Assembly (NCBI RefSeq): GCF_030285925.1
Contig: NZ_CP127251.1
Coordinates: 1,984,001 to 2,048,000 of the forward strand
Length of the DNA stretch: 64,000 bases
Direction: 5' to 3'
Source: Devosia sp. YIM 151766
Lineage (GTDB): Bacteria; Pseudomonadota; Alphaproteobacteria; Rhizobiales; Devosiaceae
Shown: positions 30,547 to 39,182 of the stretch, one piece after another
Layout: every line of letters starts with the position of its first letter
Numbering within the stretch: the stretch's first letter is position 1
Translations under genes and position numbers: made by a program
Notes under the pieces: model-generated
What the model saw: only the letters and a program-made list of their open reading frames with translations
What the model was told of the DNA's origin: nothing
Databases searched by the model: none

Positions 30547-31698
30547 TCAGAGCAGGTTGGCGCGAGCGAGATCACGCAGGAAATGGCTGGTGCCATAGGT
30601 CCAGGGCGGACATTTCGTGGACAGGTTCACCCGATTTGCCAGCGTACCCAGACTGGGTGTCGAAATCGAGACCAGGTCGCCGATGCGGTGGGTAAAGCCT
30701 TTGCCGGCGCCGTCGCGATCCTTCACCGGCGCGAACATGGTGCCGAGATAGAGCACCAGCCCATCGGGATATTGGTGATGCTCGCCAATGGTCGCGGATA
30801 CCAGGGATTCCGGGGTACGGGAGATTTCCGCCATGTTGGAATGGCCCTCCAGCACGAAGCCGTCCAACCCCTCGACGCGCAGGGCGATTTCCGCCTGTTT
30901 CACCGTTTCGAGGGTGAAATCGCCGTCGAAAAGCCGCACGAACGGACCCAGCGATGCTGACGCATTGTTATCTTTGGCCTTGCCCAGCAGCAGCGCCGAA
31001 CGCCCTTCGACGTCGCGCAGATTGACGTCATTGCCCAAAGTCGCGCCGACGATCTCGCCCTTGCTGGTCACCAGCAGCGCAATCTCGGGTTCGGGATTGT
31101 TCCACGTCGAAACCGGGTGCAGCCCGACCTCGGCGCCATAGCCCACCGCGCTCATCGGCTGGCTCTTGGTGAAGATTTCCGCGTCCGGGCCGATTCCCAC
31201 TTCGAGATATTGGCTCCACACGCCCTTCTCGATCAGCTTCGCCTTGACCTGCATGGCGGCATCCGAGCCCGGCACCAATTGCGACAGGTCCGTGCCGATC
31301 AGGTCGAGGATTTCGCCACGCAGCGCCTCGGCGCGGGACATGTCGCCGCGCGCCTGTTCCTCGATGACGCGCTCCAGCAGCGAGACGACGAAAGTGACGC
31401 CGGAAGCCTTGATCGCCTGCAGGTCGATCGGCGCCAGCAGCCGCGGAAGATCGGCGCGCTTATTGCCGTCCAGGGCATTGGCGAGAACGGCGTCCACCTC
31501 GCCCACCGGCCGGCCCGGCGCATTGCGCACATGCTCGGCGGCGCGGCCGCTTTCGGCCACGTCGCGTACGCTGGCCAGCCCGCGCGCCGTGATGTCGACA
31601 AGCTGCCCGTCCCGGACCGTGACGATACGGGGATGATCGAAATCGGGAACCCAGGCACGCCCGATGAGAATGCCGTCCGGAATATGGTTTGAATTCAT
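30547..31698 (-). CDS. FAH-family protein, probably 2-keto-3-deoxy-pentonate dehydratase
   Basis: A 383-residue member of the fumarylacetoacetate hydrolase fold. The metal site lies around VGLHPVSTWNNPEPEIALLV (Glu-x-Glu), followed by LGNDVNLRDVEGRSALLLGKAKDNNASASLGPFVRLFD, typical of the sugar-acid dehydratase subgroup (2-keto-3-deoxyarabinonate or xylonate dehydratase) rather than true FAH. With the aldehyde dehydrogenase downstream it would turn the C5 keto-deoxy acid into alpha-ketoglutarate semialdehyde and on to 2-oxoglutarate. I start at the ATG at 31698 because AGGGG precedes it by 8 bases. The mRNA start region lies in a palindrome. Confidence 0.8.
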   Translation of the reverse strand: MNSNHIPDGILIGRAWVPDFDHPRIVTVRDGQLVDITARGLASVRDVAESGRAAEHVRNAPGRPVGEVDAVLANALDGNKRADLPRLLAPIDLQAIKASGVTFVVSLLERVIEEQARGDMSRAEALRGEILDLIGTDLSQLVPGSDAAMQVKAKLIEKGVWSQYLEVGIGPDAEIFTKSQPMSAVGYGAEVGLHPVSTWNNPEPEIALLVTSKGEIVGATLGNDVNLRDVEGRSALLLGKAKDNNASASLGPFVRLFDGDFTLETVKQAEIALRVEGLDGFVLEGHSNMAEISRTPESLVSATIGEHHQYPDGLVLYLGTMFAPVKDRDGAGKGFTHRIGDLVSISTPSLGTLANRVNLSTKCPPWTYGTSHFLRDLARANLL

Positions 31699-31707
31699 AT
31701 GCATCGC

Positions 31708-31723
31708 CCCTGACATGTCAGGG
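31708..31723. promoter_or_regulatory. 16-base palindrome at the start of the FAH-family gene
   Basis: CCCTGACATGTCAGGG is a perfect palindrome centred between 31715 and 31716. It lies 9 bases before the chosen start codon and includes the AGGGG ribosome binding site on the minus strand. A dimeric regulator bound here would block transcription of the pair of genes, a common arrangement for sugar-acid operons; the protein is not known. Confidence 0.45.
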
Positions 31724-31852
31724 CAAGTGACTAGCGCAGTGCTCCGGTCCGGCGCAAGCATGAACACGATAAATCATACTTTATGCCAAGCATGCCTGAA
31801 CAATCGCGGGCATGCTCGTTCAATTCCGGTTCATCCACGCCGCAATACTGAC

Positions 31853-31885
31853 GCATTGGCCCGGGAAATCTTCCCGGGCCAATGC
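31853..31885 (+). promoter_or_regulatory. Perfect 15-base-pair hairpin before the SIMPL gene
   Basis: GCATTGGCCCGGGAA (31853-31867) and TTCCCGGGCCAATGC (31871-31885) form a perfect stem with a 3-base loop. It is 6 bases upstream of AAAGGAG and 20 bases before the start codon at 31905. There is no T run. It may stabilise or control the mRNA; it could also be a terminator relic. Confidence 0.5.
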
Positions 31886-31904
31886 ACCCCAAAGGAGTCT
31901 GCCA

Positions 31905-32621
31905 ATGCGTGTCCTCAGCGTCCTCGCCCCCCTTGCCTTTCTTGCCACCGCGCTGCCCGCCTATGCCGGCTCGATCGCCATCGAAGGGCGCGGCGAAGTG
32001 CGCGCCGCACCGGACATGGCCACGATCAATTCCGGCGTGACCACGCAGGGCGCCACGGCGCGCGAAGCGCTCGACGCCAATACCGAGGCGATGAGCGAGC
32101 TGATCGCCGCTCTCAAGCAATCCGGCATCGAGGCCCGCGACATCCAGACCTCGGGCTTCTCGGTCAATCCCAATTATGTCTATTCCGATGCCCGCGACGA
32201 ATTGGGCTATACGCTGCCCCCGCGCATCAATGGCTATCAGGTCTCCAATTCGGTGACCGTGGTGGTGCGTGACCTCGAAGACCTCGGCGCCATTCTCGAC
32301 AAATCGGTGACCGTGGGCGCCAATACCGTCAATGGCGTTTCCTTCTCCGTCGCCGATCCGGCCGACCTGCTCAACGAGGCCCGCAAGGCCGCCTTTGCCG
32401 ATGCCCGCGGCAAGGCCGAACTCTATGCCGATGTCGCCGGCGTCGGTCTGGGCGAGCTGGAATCGATCTCCGAACGGCAGGATTTCAGCGGCCCGCAGCC
32501 CTATCCCATGTATGCCCGCGCCGAACTGGCTCAGTCCGCCGCCGTTCCCGTCGAGGCCGGCGAACTGACCTTCGCCATCAGCGTCAATGTGACGTGGGAT
32601 TTGGACAACACTAACGACTAA
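31905..32621 (+). CDS. SIMPL-domain (DUF541) periplasmic protein
   Basis: A 238-residue protein with a signal peptide (MRVLSVLAPLAFLATALPAYAG, cleavage AYA-G). The mature part is a SIMPL domain: SIAIEGRGEVRAAPDMATINSGVTTQGATAREAL is its usual opening, then ARDIQTSGFSVNPNY, INGYQVSNSVTVVVRDLEDLGAILD, and GKAELYADVAGVGLGELESISE. The E. coli relative YggE reduces oxidative damage by an unknown mechanism. The ATG at 31905 follows AAAGGAG well; the longer frame upstream runs through a hairpin. Confidence 0.9.
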   Translation: MRVLSVLAPLAFLATALPAYAGSIAIEGRGEVRAAPDMATINSGVTTQGATAREALDANTEAMSELIAALKQSGIEARDIQTSGFSVNPNYVYSDARDELGYTLPPRINGYQVSNSVTVVVRDLEDLGAILDKSVTVGANTVNGVSFSVADPADLLNEARKAAFADARGKAELYADVAGVGLGELESISERQDFSGPQPYPMYARAELAQSAAVPVEAGELTFAISVNVTWDLDNTND

Positions 32622-33017
32622 TCCACAGAACCTTTTCGGGCCTGCCATGTTTTGGACAAACCTGCCCGGCCAAACGCACGTTGTTACATGGGCGGCGGAT
32701 CGAGTCCTCCATCTGCCGCCATGTTCCCGAATCCCCTCAACGAGGGGGCTTGGGCGGTGGGGACGGTTCCACCGTAGTCACTCCGTCCCCACCAACCCCT
32801 TTTTGGAATTTTCTCTGGTCGCGAAGGAAGAGCCCTCGCGTCAAGCGCGAGGGTGACGAGCGGGGGTTGCCCTGCTCCGGGGTAGAGGCCGCACAATGTT
32901 CTCGTAGGCCTCATCCTGAGCTTGTCGAAGGACGAGGTCGCGGCCACGGAGCTACCGACCTCGTGGTTCGACAGGCTCACCATGAGGTCTAACGGCGTTG
33001 CGGTGGCGCCAAGCACC
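32622..33017. other. Gene-free stretch holding hairpin repeats
   Basis: About 400 bases between the SIMPL gene and the convergent TauE/SafE gene. I see no plausible gene. It holds a hairpin with stem CCCTCGCG/CGCGAGGG at about 32843-32865, resembling the one at 1553-1573, a CCCCACC/GGTGGGG inverted pair around 32755-32795, and the large repeat at 32909-32987. Confidence 0.6.
32909..32987. repeat. Large imperfect hairpin repeat (CCTCATCCTGAGC...GCTCACCATGAGG)
   Basis: CCTCATcctGAGCttGTCGAA at the left end pairs with TTCGACagGCTCaccATGAGG at the right end, and ACGAGGTCG with CGACCTCGT further in. The right arm ending CAGGCTCACCATGAGGTCT recurs exactly at about 51344-51362. This type of element is scattered between genes in many alphaproteobacteria. 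Confidence 0.7.
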
Positions 33018-33854
33018 CTAACCCAGCACCACTTTCCAGAGCATGTTGAGCCCCACGGCCACGAGGAAGGCGGCGAAGACATATTTGAGCGTCTTCTGGT
33101 CCATCCTGTGCGCCAGGGCGGCGCCGGCCGGCGCGCAGACCGCCGCCAGCACGCCAACCAGGACGAGGGCCGGCAGGTTGATATAGCCGATGCTCGCCGG
33201 GGGCAGGTTTTCGGCATTCCAGCCGGAAAGGAGAAAGCCCGCCGTGCCCGAAATGGCGATGACCACGCCGATGGCCGCTGAGGTGCCGACCGCCTTGTGC
33301 ATGCTGCGCCCGAAGGCCACCAGCGTCGGCACGGTCAGCGAACCGCCGCCAATGCCCATCAGCGAGGACAGATAGCCCACGACGAAGGCCGATATCCGAT
33401 GCACCAAGGGCACGTCCTTGAGATGCCCCATCAGCCGGGTCTGGAACGCGAAAATGATATTGGCGGCGATGACGAAGGCCAGCACCGCGAAGACGATGCG
33501 CAACGCATCGCCCGAATACCAGCCGGCCATGAGGCCACCGATAAAGGTGCCGGCGACGATGAACGGGGCCCAGAGCTTGAGCACACCGACATCCAGCGCC
33601 CCGCGGGCGTGATGGGCCCGGGCGCTCATGATGCCGGTGGGAATGATGATGGCGAGCGAGGTACCCACGGCCACGTGCTGCACCACATCGGGATCAAAGC
33701 CCATCAGCAGCAGGCTGTTGGACAGCGCCGGCACGATCACCGCGCCGCCGCCAATGCCGAGCAGGCCCGCCGCCACGCCGGAAAAGATGCCGGTAAGGCC
33801 CATAGCCAAGATAAAAGGCCAATAATTGACCACAAGGCCCAAATCCATGTTCAT
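33018..33854 (-). CDS. TauE/SafE-family (sulfite exporter-like) membrane permease
   Basis: A 278-residue inner-membrane protein with about eight helices. It has the two related halves of the TauE/SafE family, each with a Gly-rich GIGGG motif: GVAAGLLGIGGGAVIVPAL (N-terminal) and SSLMGIGGGSLTVPTLVAFG (C-terminal). Members export organosulfur compounds or sulfite; the substrate is not predictable. It overlaps the yjbQ-like gene by 4 bases and is likely co-transcribed with it. Confidence 0.88.
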   Translation of the reverse strand: MNMDLGLVVNYWPFILAMGLTGIFSGVAAGLLGIGGGAVIVPALSNSLLLMGFDPDVVQHVAVGTSLAIIIPTGIMSARAHHARGALDVGVLKLWAPFIVAGTFIGGLMAGWYSGDALRIVFAVLAFVIAANIIFAFQTRLMGHLKDVPLVHRISAFVVGYLSSLMGIGGGSLTVPTLVAFGRSMHKAVGTSAAIGVVIAISGTAGFLLSGWNAENLPPASIGYINLPALVLVGVLAAVCAPAGAALAHRMDQKTLKYVFAAFLVAVGLNMLWKVVLG

Positions 33855-34276
33855 TCTCCGATGATGTGCAGCACCAATTCCCGCCGATGCGGATTGTGCC
33901 GGTGTTCGAACAGATAAAGCCCCTGCCAGGCGCCCAGCACCGGGCGTCCATTACTGACCGGGATGCCGATGGAGGTCTGGGTCAGCGCCGCCTTGATATG
34001 GGCCGGCATGTCGTCCGGCCCCTCCAGCGTGTGCGCCAGCCAGTCCATGCCCTCGGGCACGAGACGCCGGAAGAAGCCCAGCAGGTCGGTCTGCACGTCC
34101 GGATCGGCATTTTCCTGGATGAGGAGGGAGCAGGACGTGTGGCGGATATAGGCGGTGCACAGGCCGGTCTCGATGCCCGATCGCGCGACGAAACTGCCGA
34201 GGGCGCGGGTCATTTCGTAAAATCCCTGCCCCTTGGTTTCCACGACGACGCTATCGATGGCTTGCTGCATCAGCAC
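33851..34276 (-). CDS. YjbQ/UPF0047-family protein
   Basis: A 141-residue protein of the YjbQ (secondary thiamine-phosphate synthase) family. Family hallmarks are IRHTSCSLLIQENADPDVQTDLLGFFRRLVP, HTLEGPDDMPAHIKAALTQTSIGIPV and LGAWQGLYLFEHR, including the conserved His and Asp/Glu residues. Thiamin-phosphate synthase activity in E. coli is a weak side activity; the true role is uncertain. The stop codon overlaps the TauE/SafE start by 4 bases. Confidence 0.9.
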   Translation of the reverse strand: MLMQQAIDSVVVETKGQGFYEMTRALGSFVARSGIETGLCTAYIRHTSCSLLIQENADPDVQTDLLGFFRRLVPEGMDWLAHTLEGPDDMPAHIKAALTQTSIGIPVSNGRPVLGAWQGLYLFEHRHNPHRRELVLHIIGE

Positions 34277-34522
34277 GGCCTAGCATGATCCCGGCCCGAA
34301 CCGAAGACCATGCGCCGCCAATCCGTCCACTGCCCCATTCCGGCCCCAATGGGCTGGCTCACCTGGCCGTGACAGCGCCGGGAACCATGCGGAAAGCCCG
34401 GCGTTCCGGTTTTTGCGAGATTGCCGAGCCGCTTGGGTAAGCCGCTTCATCCATTCAGGATGGGTTCAGGAAGCAGCCACCATGCTCGGCGGACGTGTGC
34501 CAAACACAAAGGAATTTACAAT

Positions 34523-36691
34523 ATGCGCCTCAAGACCTGGCTGCTCGCCGGAACCAGCATCGGCTTCATGACCCTTGCGCCGCTCTCAGCACTGGCCCAG
34601 GACGCCGACCTCCAGGCGGCCTATCGCGCCTATCTCAATGCCCAGGCCTCCGGGGACGCTGCCGCGCTCGACGCCGCCCGCGCCGACCTCACCGAGTTCT
34701 GCATTGTCGGCGGCTTCGCCAATCTGGACGAATGCATCGCCGCGCTCAACGCCGCCAGCGCTCCCGTGCCCGCTCCCGCCCCGGAACCGGAAATTGCGCC
34801 CGAGCCGCAGCCGGAACCGGAGCCGGTGATCGAGGAACCCGCCCCCGAGCCCGAGCCGATTCCTGAACCGGTTCCCGAACCGCAACCCGAGCCCCAGCCG
34901 GAACCCGCGCCTGAACCGGCGCCAGAGCCGGCGCCCGAGCCGGAACCCGAACCAGCCTTCGAGGAGCCGGCGCCGCAGCCCGAGCCGGTTATCGAGGAGC
35001 CCGCGCCAGATGAAGAGCCAGCACCCGCGACTGAGCAGCCCGCAGTTGAGCAGCCGAGCAGCGAGGAACCGGCGGTCGAACAGCCCGCTATCGAGCAGCC
35101 GGCAACCCCTGAAGCCGATTATTCCGGCCTGCTGGCCGAGCAGGTCGGCCTCTATGAAGACGCCGTCGCCGACCTAATGGCCGGGGGCGATGCCGCCGCC
35201 GCGCAAGCGCGCATCGACGCCGCGCGCGCCGAAATCGCCGCCCTTTGCGCCGAAGCCGGCCAGCCGGACGTGACCGCCTGCCTGGCCGAATATGGCCTGG
35301 AATTGCCGGTGGTCCCCGCGCTCGAACAGCCGGCTGCTCCAGCGGAAGAACCCGCGCTTCCGGCCGAAGAGCCTGTCGGCGACGAACCCGTACTCGATGA
35401 GGAGCCGGTGGCCGAACAGCCCGCCCCGGTGGAAGAGGTCACGCCCGATGGCGAGATGGCCGAACCCGTTATCGAACTGCCCGAAGGCGTGACCCTGGAG
35501 CAGATCGCCCCGGTGCTCGACAGCGCCAAGGACGAGCCCGCCGGCGAGGTTCCGGTGGAGGAGAGCACGGAGCCGGCGCCGCCGGCCCCTGAAAGCGACG
35601 AGGCGGCGCAATCCGAAGCCATCCAGGCCTTCGCCGCCGAGCCCGTGACCGCCGTGACCGCCGAGGAAGGAACCGCCGTCACCGCCACGGAAAACACCAC
35701 CGTCAATCAGACGATCGTGAACAATTACATCAACAACATCACCAATATCACCAACAATACCACCACGACCAACAATACGCAGACCAATATCGGCCAGCAG
35801 AACAATGTTACCGTGGTGGAGGGACCGGTGGTGCAGACGAATACCGGCGACGCTATCGCGCAGGTCATCCTGCAGGTGGGCGCTCAGCTGATCGTCAATT
35901 CGATCGGGCAGGACACCGACCGCTTCTACAACCCGCAACAGGACGAGATTTACTATGAAAATCTCCGCAATGGCCGGGTTCGCGAAGTGATCACCCGTCC
36001 TGACGGCACCCGGATCGTCACCGAGCGCAACCGCAATGGCGACATCCTGCGCCGCTCGCGCATCGATCCGAATGGCCGCGAATATGTGCTGGCCTATTTC
36101 GACGAACGCTATGGCGACGATCTGGCCACCTGGCGCGATCCGGGCCTCGACCTGCCGCCGCTGCGGCTGAATATTCCGGTGCGCGATTATGTGCTGGATG
36201 CCCGCTATGCCGACGAAACCGAGCTGGAACGCTTCTTCGCCCAGCCGCCGGTGGAGCAGGTGGCCCGCATCTATTCCATCGATGAGGTCAAGCGTTCGGC
36301 CCGGGTGCGCGACAGCGTGCGCAAGCTCGAAGTGGGTAATCTCACCTTCGACACAGCCGCCGCTACGATTGGGCGGGATCAGGTGCGGTCGCTGTCCAGC
36401 GTCGCCAATGCCATGCTGGCGCTCCTGGAACGCAATCCGAACGAGACTTTCCTTATCGAAGGCCATACCGACGCAGTGGGTTCGGACATTTCCAACCTGC
36501 GCCTGTCGGATCTGCGCGCCGCCACAGTGGCCCGCGTCCTGACCGACTTCTATGGCGTGCCGCCGGAAAACCTGGCCACCCAGGGCTATGGCGAACGCTA
36601 TCTCAAGATCCGCACCGAGGCGGCCGAGCGCGAAAATCGCCGCGTCACCATCCGCCGGATCACGCCGCTGATCACCATTGCCAGCCGCTGA
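34523..36691 (+). CDS. OmpA-like surface protein with long Pro/Glu-rich and Asn-rich spacers
   Basis: A 722-residue secreted protein. A signal peptide ends at SALAQ (about residue 25). A short repeat domain (about 25-75) recurs after the first spacer (about 208-260; both carry YxxY/Ala-rich helices with AALC/EFC). A PEPEP/EEPAP-rich spacer covers about 80-205, a second acidic spacer about 265-380, and an Asn/Thr block with [14 protein letters not shown] about 390-430. The last 120 residues are an OmpA peptidoglycan-binding domain, with [39 protein letters not shown] and GYGERY (Asp and Arg anchors present). I start at the ATG at 34523. A terminator follows at 36712. Probably links the cell wall to the outer membrane. 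Confidence 0.85.
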   Translation: MRLKTWLLAGTSIGFMTLAPLSALAQDADLQAAYRAYLNAQASGDAAALDAARADLTEFCIVGGFANLDECIAALNAASAPVPAPAPEPEIAPEPQPEPEPVIEEPAPEPEPIPEPVPEPQPEPQPEPAPEPAPEPAPEPEPEPAFEEPAPQPEPVIEEPAPDEEPAPATEQPAVEQPSSEEPAVEQPAIEQPATPEADYSGLLAEQVGLYEDAVADLMAGGDAAAAQARIDAARAEIAALCAEAGQPDVTACLAEYGLELPVVPALEQPAAPAEEPALPAEEPVGDEPVLDEEPVAEQPAPVEEVTPDGEMAEPVIELPEGVTLEQIAPVLDSAKDEPAGEVPVEESTEPAPPAPESDEAAQSEAIQAFAAEPVTAVTAEEGTAVTATENTTVNQTIVNNYINNITNITNNTTTTNNTQTNIGQQNNVTVVEGPVVQTNTGDAIAQVILQVGAQLIVNSIGQDTDRFYNPQQDEIYYENLRNGRVREVITRPDGTRIVTERNRNGDILRRSRIDPNGREYVLAYFDERYGDDLATWRDPGLDLPPLRLNIPVRDYVLDARYADETELERFFAQPPVEQVARIYSIDEVKRSARVRDSVRKLEVGNLTFDTAAATIGRDQVRSLSSVANAMLALLERNPNETFLIEGHTDAVGSDISNLRLSDLRAATVARVLTDFYGVPPENLATQGYGERYLKIRTEAAERENRRVTIRRITPLITIASR

Positions 36692-36711
36692 TCGGCCGGA
36701 CAATGCAAGCG

Positions 36712-36736
36712 AGGCCGGGCAATTGCCCGGCCTTTT
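36712..36736 (+). terminator. Intrinsic terminator after the OmpA-like gene
   Basis: AGGCCGGGC (36712-36720), loop AATT, GCCCGGCCT (36725-36733), followed by TTTC. A 9-base-pair perfect stem. Confidence 0.8.
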
Positions 36737-36938
36737 CATTGCTGCGACGGCATATCAGGCCAGATTTCACGAAAAAGCCGCAATCCCGCCGAGGACAAAA
36801 ACCGGCCTCCCTCACCTAACCCTTTGATTCGACGGAGTGAATCGAGGCAAAATTCAGGCGTACAGAGAATTCACATTATCGGGAACGTTCCGCTGTTCAT
36901 CGCGTTTTCCAGCCAGCGTTGAAACAAAGGAGCGAATG

Positions 36939-37328
36939 ATGGCTACCCCTGAACGCGATACTGCTTATACCCGCGACGGCGACCGTACCGTCTATACTCG
37001 TGAGGGCAATGGTACCGGCTGGTTCGTCGGCATAATCGTTGTTCTCGCCCTGCTGGCAATCGGCTATCTGGTGTTCTCGGCCAATTCCGGCCCGTCCACG
37101 ACCGTTGACGTCAATGGCACTCCCGCCGTGACCGATCCGGCCATAGCTCCGGCCCCGATGACCGAAACCCCCGCCCCGATGACTGAAGCTCCGGCTCCAG
37201 CGGTTCCTGAGACCGCCCCGATGACCGAGGCTCCGGCCATGGATGCCGCTCCTGCCCCGGCCGATACCCCGGCGGGCACGGAAACGCCGGCTGCTCCGGC
37301 TGCCGAACCGGCTGCCCCGGGCGTCTGA
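36939..37328 (+). CDS. Small membrane-anchored Pro/Ala/Thr-rich protein
   Basis: A 129-residue protein. Residues 1-27 are charged (ATPERDTAYTRDGDRTVYTR) and include a repeated YTRxG motif; one membrane helix follows (WFVGIIVVLALLAIGYLVFS, about 28-47); the rest is a disordered Pro/Ala/Glu/Thr tail with PMTEAPA-like repeats at about 65-125. The topology suggests a cytoplasmic N-terminus and a periplasmic tail. AAGGAG lies 6 bases before the ATG at 36939; an ATG at 36936 is also possible. The downstream hairpin at 37374-37398 can serve as its terminator. Role unknown, but it shares low-complexity style with the OmpA-like neighbour. Confidence 0.65.
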   Translation: MATPERDTAYTRDGDRTVYTREGNGTGWFVGIIVVLALLAIGYLVFSANSGPSTTVDVNGTPAVTDPAIAPAPMTETPAPMTEAPAPAVPETAPMTEAPAMDAAPAPADTPAGTETPAAPAAEPAAPGV

Positions 37329-37373
37329 TAGCCCGTCTCCCCTCGGCCTTGGTTCCTCCCTCCAAGGCCCCGA

Positions 37374-37398
37374 AGGCCCCGGCTCCCCACCGGGGTCT
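37374..37398 (+). terminator. Probable intrinsic terminator after the Pro/Ala-rich gene
   Basis: CCCCGG and CCGGGG form a GC stem near 37376-37396, followed by TCTTTG. The T run is short. Confidence 0.45.
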
Positions 37399-37521
37399 TT
37401 GCTATTGGGCGCAGGGCCGGCCGGCCCGCCGCTATCGCGCCACTGAAAGAGCAGGCACAGCCATGTGCGTTCTTGCAGCGGATGCCGGGCTCCGCCACAT
37501 CTGCGCGCAAGGAGACGCGTC

Positions 37522-38583
37522 ATGGAACTGGGACTTTATTCTTTCGCCGAGAACACGCCGGACCCGCTGAACGGCAATGTCGTGCAATCGCCTGCCGAGC
37601 GGCTCCGCGATCTCATCGAGGAGATCGAGCTAGCCGATCAATTGGGATTGGCTTTCTATGGTCTGGGCGAACATCACCGCTCCGACTATGTCGCCGCTGC
37701 GCCGGTGACCGTCCTCGCAGCCGCCGCGGCCCGCACCAAATCCATCCGCCTTTCCACCGCCGTCACGGTGCTGAGTTCCGAAGACCCGATTCGCGTCTGG
37801 CAGCAATTCGCCACGCTCGACCTGATCAGCAATGGCCGCGCCGAGATCATGGCCGGGCGCGGCTCCTTCATCGAGAGTTTTCCGCTCTTCGGGCTCGACC
37901 TCAACGATTATGACGATCTGTTCGAGGAAAAACTGGCAATGCTGCTCAAAATCCGCGAGGGCGGCAAAGTCGCCTGGCCCGGCAGCACCCATACCAGGCC
38001 CGTTCCTGGGCTGGATATCTATCCCAAACCTGTCCAGGACCCGATCCCGCTCTGGATCGCGGTAGGCGGCACCCCCAATTCGGTGGCCCGCGCCGCCTAT
38101 TACGGCCTGCCGCTGATGATCGCCATCATCGGCGGCCGCCCCCGCCAGTTCCAGCCGCTGACCGACCTGTACCGCCAGACCGGCGCCAAGGCCGGGCACG
38201 ACGCCAGCAGGCTCAAGCTCGGCGTTTCCGGCCACGGCTTCATCGCCGAAGACAGCCAGGATGCCCGCGACATCGCCTTTCCGGCCCATAGCGCGGCCAT
38301 GGACCGCATCGGGGCCGAACGCGGCTGGCCGCCGACCAGCCGCGCCCAGTTCGACGCCAGCACCACGGCCGAAGGCGCCTATTATATGGGCTCGCCGCAG
38401 GAAGTGATCGACAAGATTCTGATGCAGCACGAATGGTTTGGGCACGACCGCTTCGGCCTGCAATTGAGTGTCGGCACCCTGCCCCACGACAAGGTTATGA
38501 AGGCCATCGAACTTTACGGAAATGTGGTGAAGCCCGCTATCGACAAGGCATTGGCCGGCAAGCGGGGCGCGGCTGCCGGCTGA
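37522..38583 (+). CDS. LLM-class flavin-dependent oxidoreductase
   Basis: A 353-residue luciferase-like TIM-barrel enzyme. Family marks are [12 protein letters not shown] (N-terminal), [50 protein letters not shown] and [19 protein letters not shown], matching bacterial FMN-dependent monooxygenase-like proteins. The substrate is unknown. AAGGAG precedes the ATG at 37522. It stands alone; the 73-residue gene that follows is convergent. Confidence 0.9.
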   Translation: MELGLYSFAENTPDPLNGNVVQSPAERLRDLIEEIELADQLGLAFYGLGEHHRSDYVAAAPVTVLAAAAARTKSIRLSTAVTVLSSEDPIRVWQQFATLDLISNGRAEIMAGRGSFIESFPLFGLDLNDYDDLFEEKLAMLLKIREGGKVAWPGSTHTRPVPGLDIYPKPVQDPIPLWIAVGGTPNSVARAAYYGLPLMIAIIGGRPRQFQPLTDLYRQTGAKAGHDASRLKLGVSGHGFIAEDSQDARDIAFPAHSAAMDRIGAERGWPPTSRAQFDASTTAEGAYYMGSPQEVIDKILMQHEWFGHDRFGLQLSVGTLPHDKVMKAIELYGNVVKPAIDKALAGKRGAAAG

Positions 38584-38805
38584 TTATTTCTCGCTGCGCG
38601 TGATCGACTTGATCGCCAGCGGCGGGATGCCGGATTTTTCGGAAATAGCGCGGTCCTGTTCCATGATGGCGGTGCGCGCCGGCTCATCGCCATCGAGGCC
38701 CCCCAGGAGGCTGGCATCGACCTTGCGGTTGGAGCGCTGGCTGCCATCCTCATAGATGACGTCGAACATCACGAATTCCATGCGGGCGGTTGGTTTTCTA
38801 GCCAT
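38584..38805 (-). CDS. Small protein, unknown function
   Basis: A 73-residue soluble protein (MEFVMFDVIYEDGSQRSNRKV...) with a beta-rich start, a Gly-Asp-rich centre and an ILE-rich helical end. No known family; it lies after the hlyU terminator and is convergent with the oxidoreductase. Start codon ATG 38805; an internal ATG (MEFVM) at 38781 is possible. Confidence 0.6.
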   Translation of the reverse strand: MARKPTARMEFVMFDVIYEDGSQRSNRKVDASLLGGLDGDEPARTAIMEQDRAISEKSGIPPLAIKSITRSEK

Positions 38806-38828
38806 TGCGGCAATCCTTTCAAATATAA

Positions 38829-38853
38829 ACCGCGAGCCGGGGCGGCTCGCGGT
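38829..38853 (-). terminator. Intrinsic terminator after the HlyU-like gene
   Basis: ACCGCGAGCC (38829-38838), loop GGGGC, GGCTCGCGGT (38844-38853), a perfect 10-base-pair stem. On the minus strand it is followed by TTATATTT. It closes the rpoD-DUF4160-DUF2442-DUF2442-HlyU chain. Confidence 0.7.
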
Positions 38854-38879
38854 CGAAAAACTCTGATAATGGGATGGGC

Positions 38880-39170
38880 TTAGCGGAAGATCTGCTCGCC
38901 CTGCTCGTCCACGATCTGCCGGCCTTTGGACAGTGCCAGCGTCACCAGATCGTCCGCCGAACTCATGCGGTCGGCGCGGATGAAACGATAGGTCTTGAGC
39001 TCGCCGCCAATTTCTTTCTCGATGGTTCCGGCCAGTTGCAATTCGCTGCCGGCCTTCATCTCGATGGCCTTGATCAGAAAACCCTTGTGATTGTCCTCGC
39101 CCAGAACCTTGTCACCCTGTGGTTCGGCGCTGGCGGACCCGCCGCCGAAAAGCTTCTTCAAGAACGACAT
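38880..39170 (-). CDS. HlyU-family protein
   Basis: A 96-residue HlyU-domain protein. Typical features are the start MSFLKKLFGGG, then HKGFLIKAIEMKAGSELQLAGTIEKEIGGELKTYRFIRADRMSS and the end KGRQIVDEQGEQIFR; FIRAD and DEQG are family motifs. In Vibrio, HlyU is a transcriptional regulator of haemolysin; the alphaproteobacterial proteins are not shown to bind DNA, so I infer only the fold. It starts 12 bases after the second DUF2442 gene. Confidence 0.9.
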   Translation of the reverse strand: MSFLKKLFGGGSASAEPQGDKVLGEDNHKGFLIKAIEMKAGSELQLAGTIEKEIGGELKTYRFIRADRMSSADDLVTLALSKGRQIVDEQGEQIFR

Positions 39171-39182
39171 GGCTGGGCCTCC

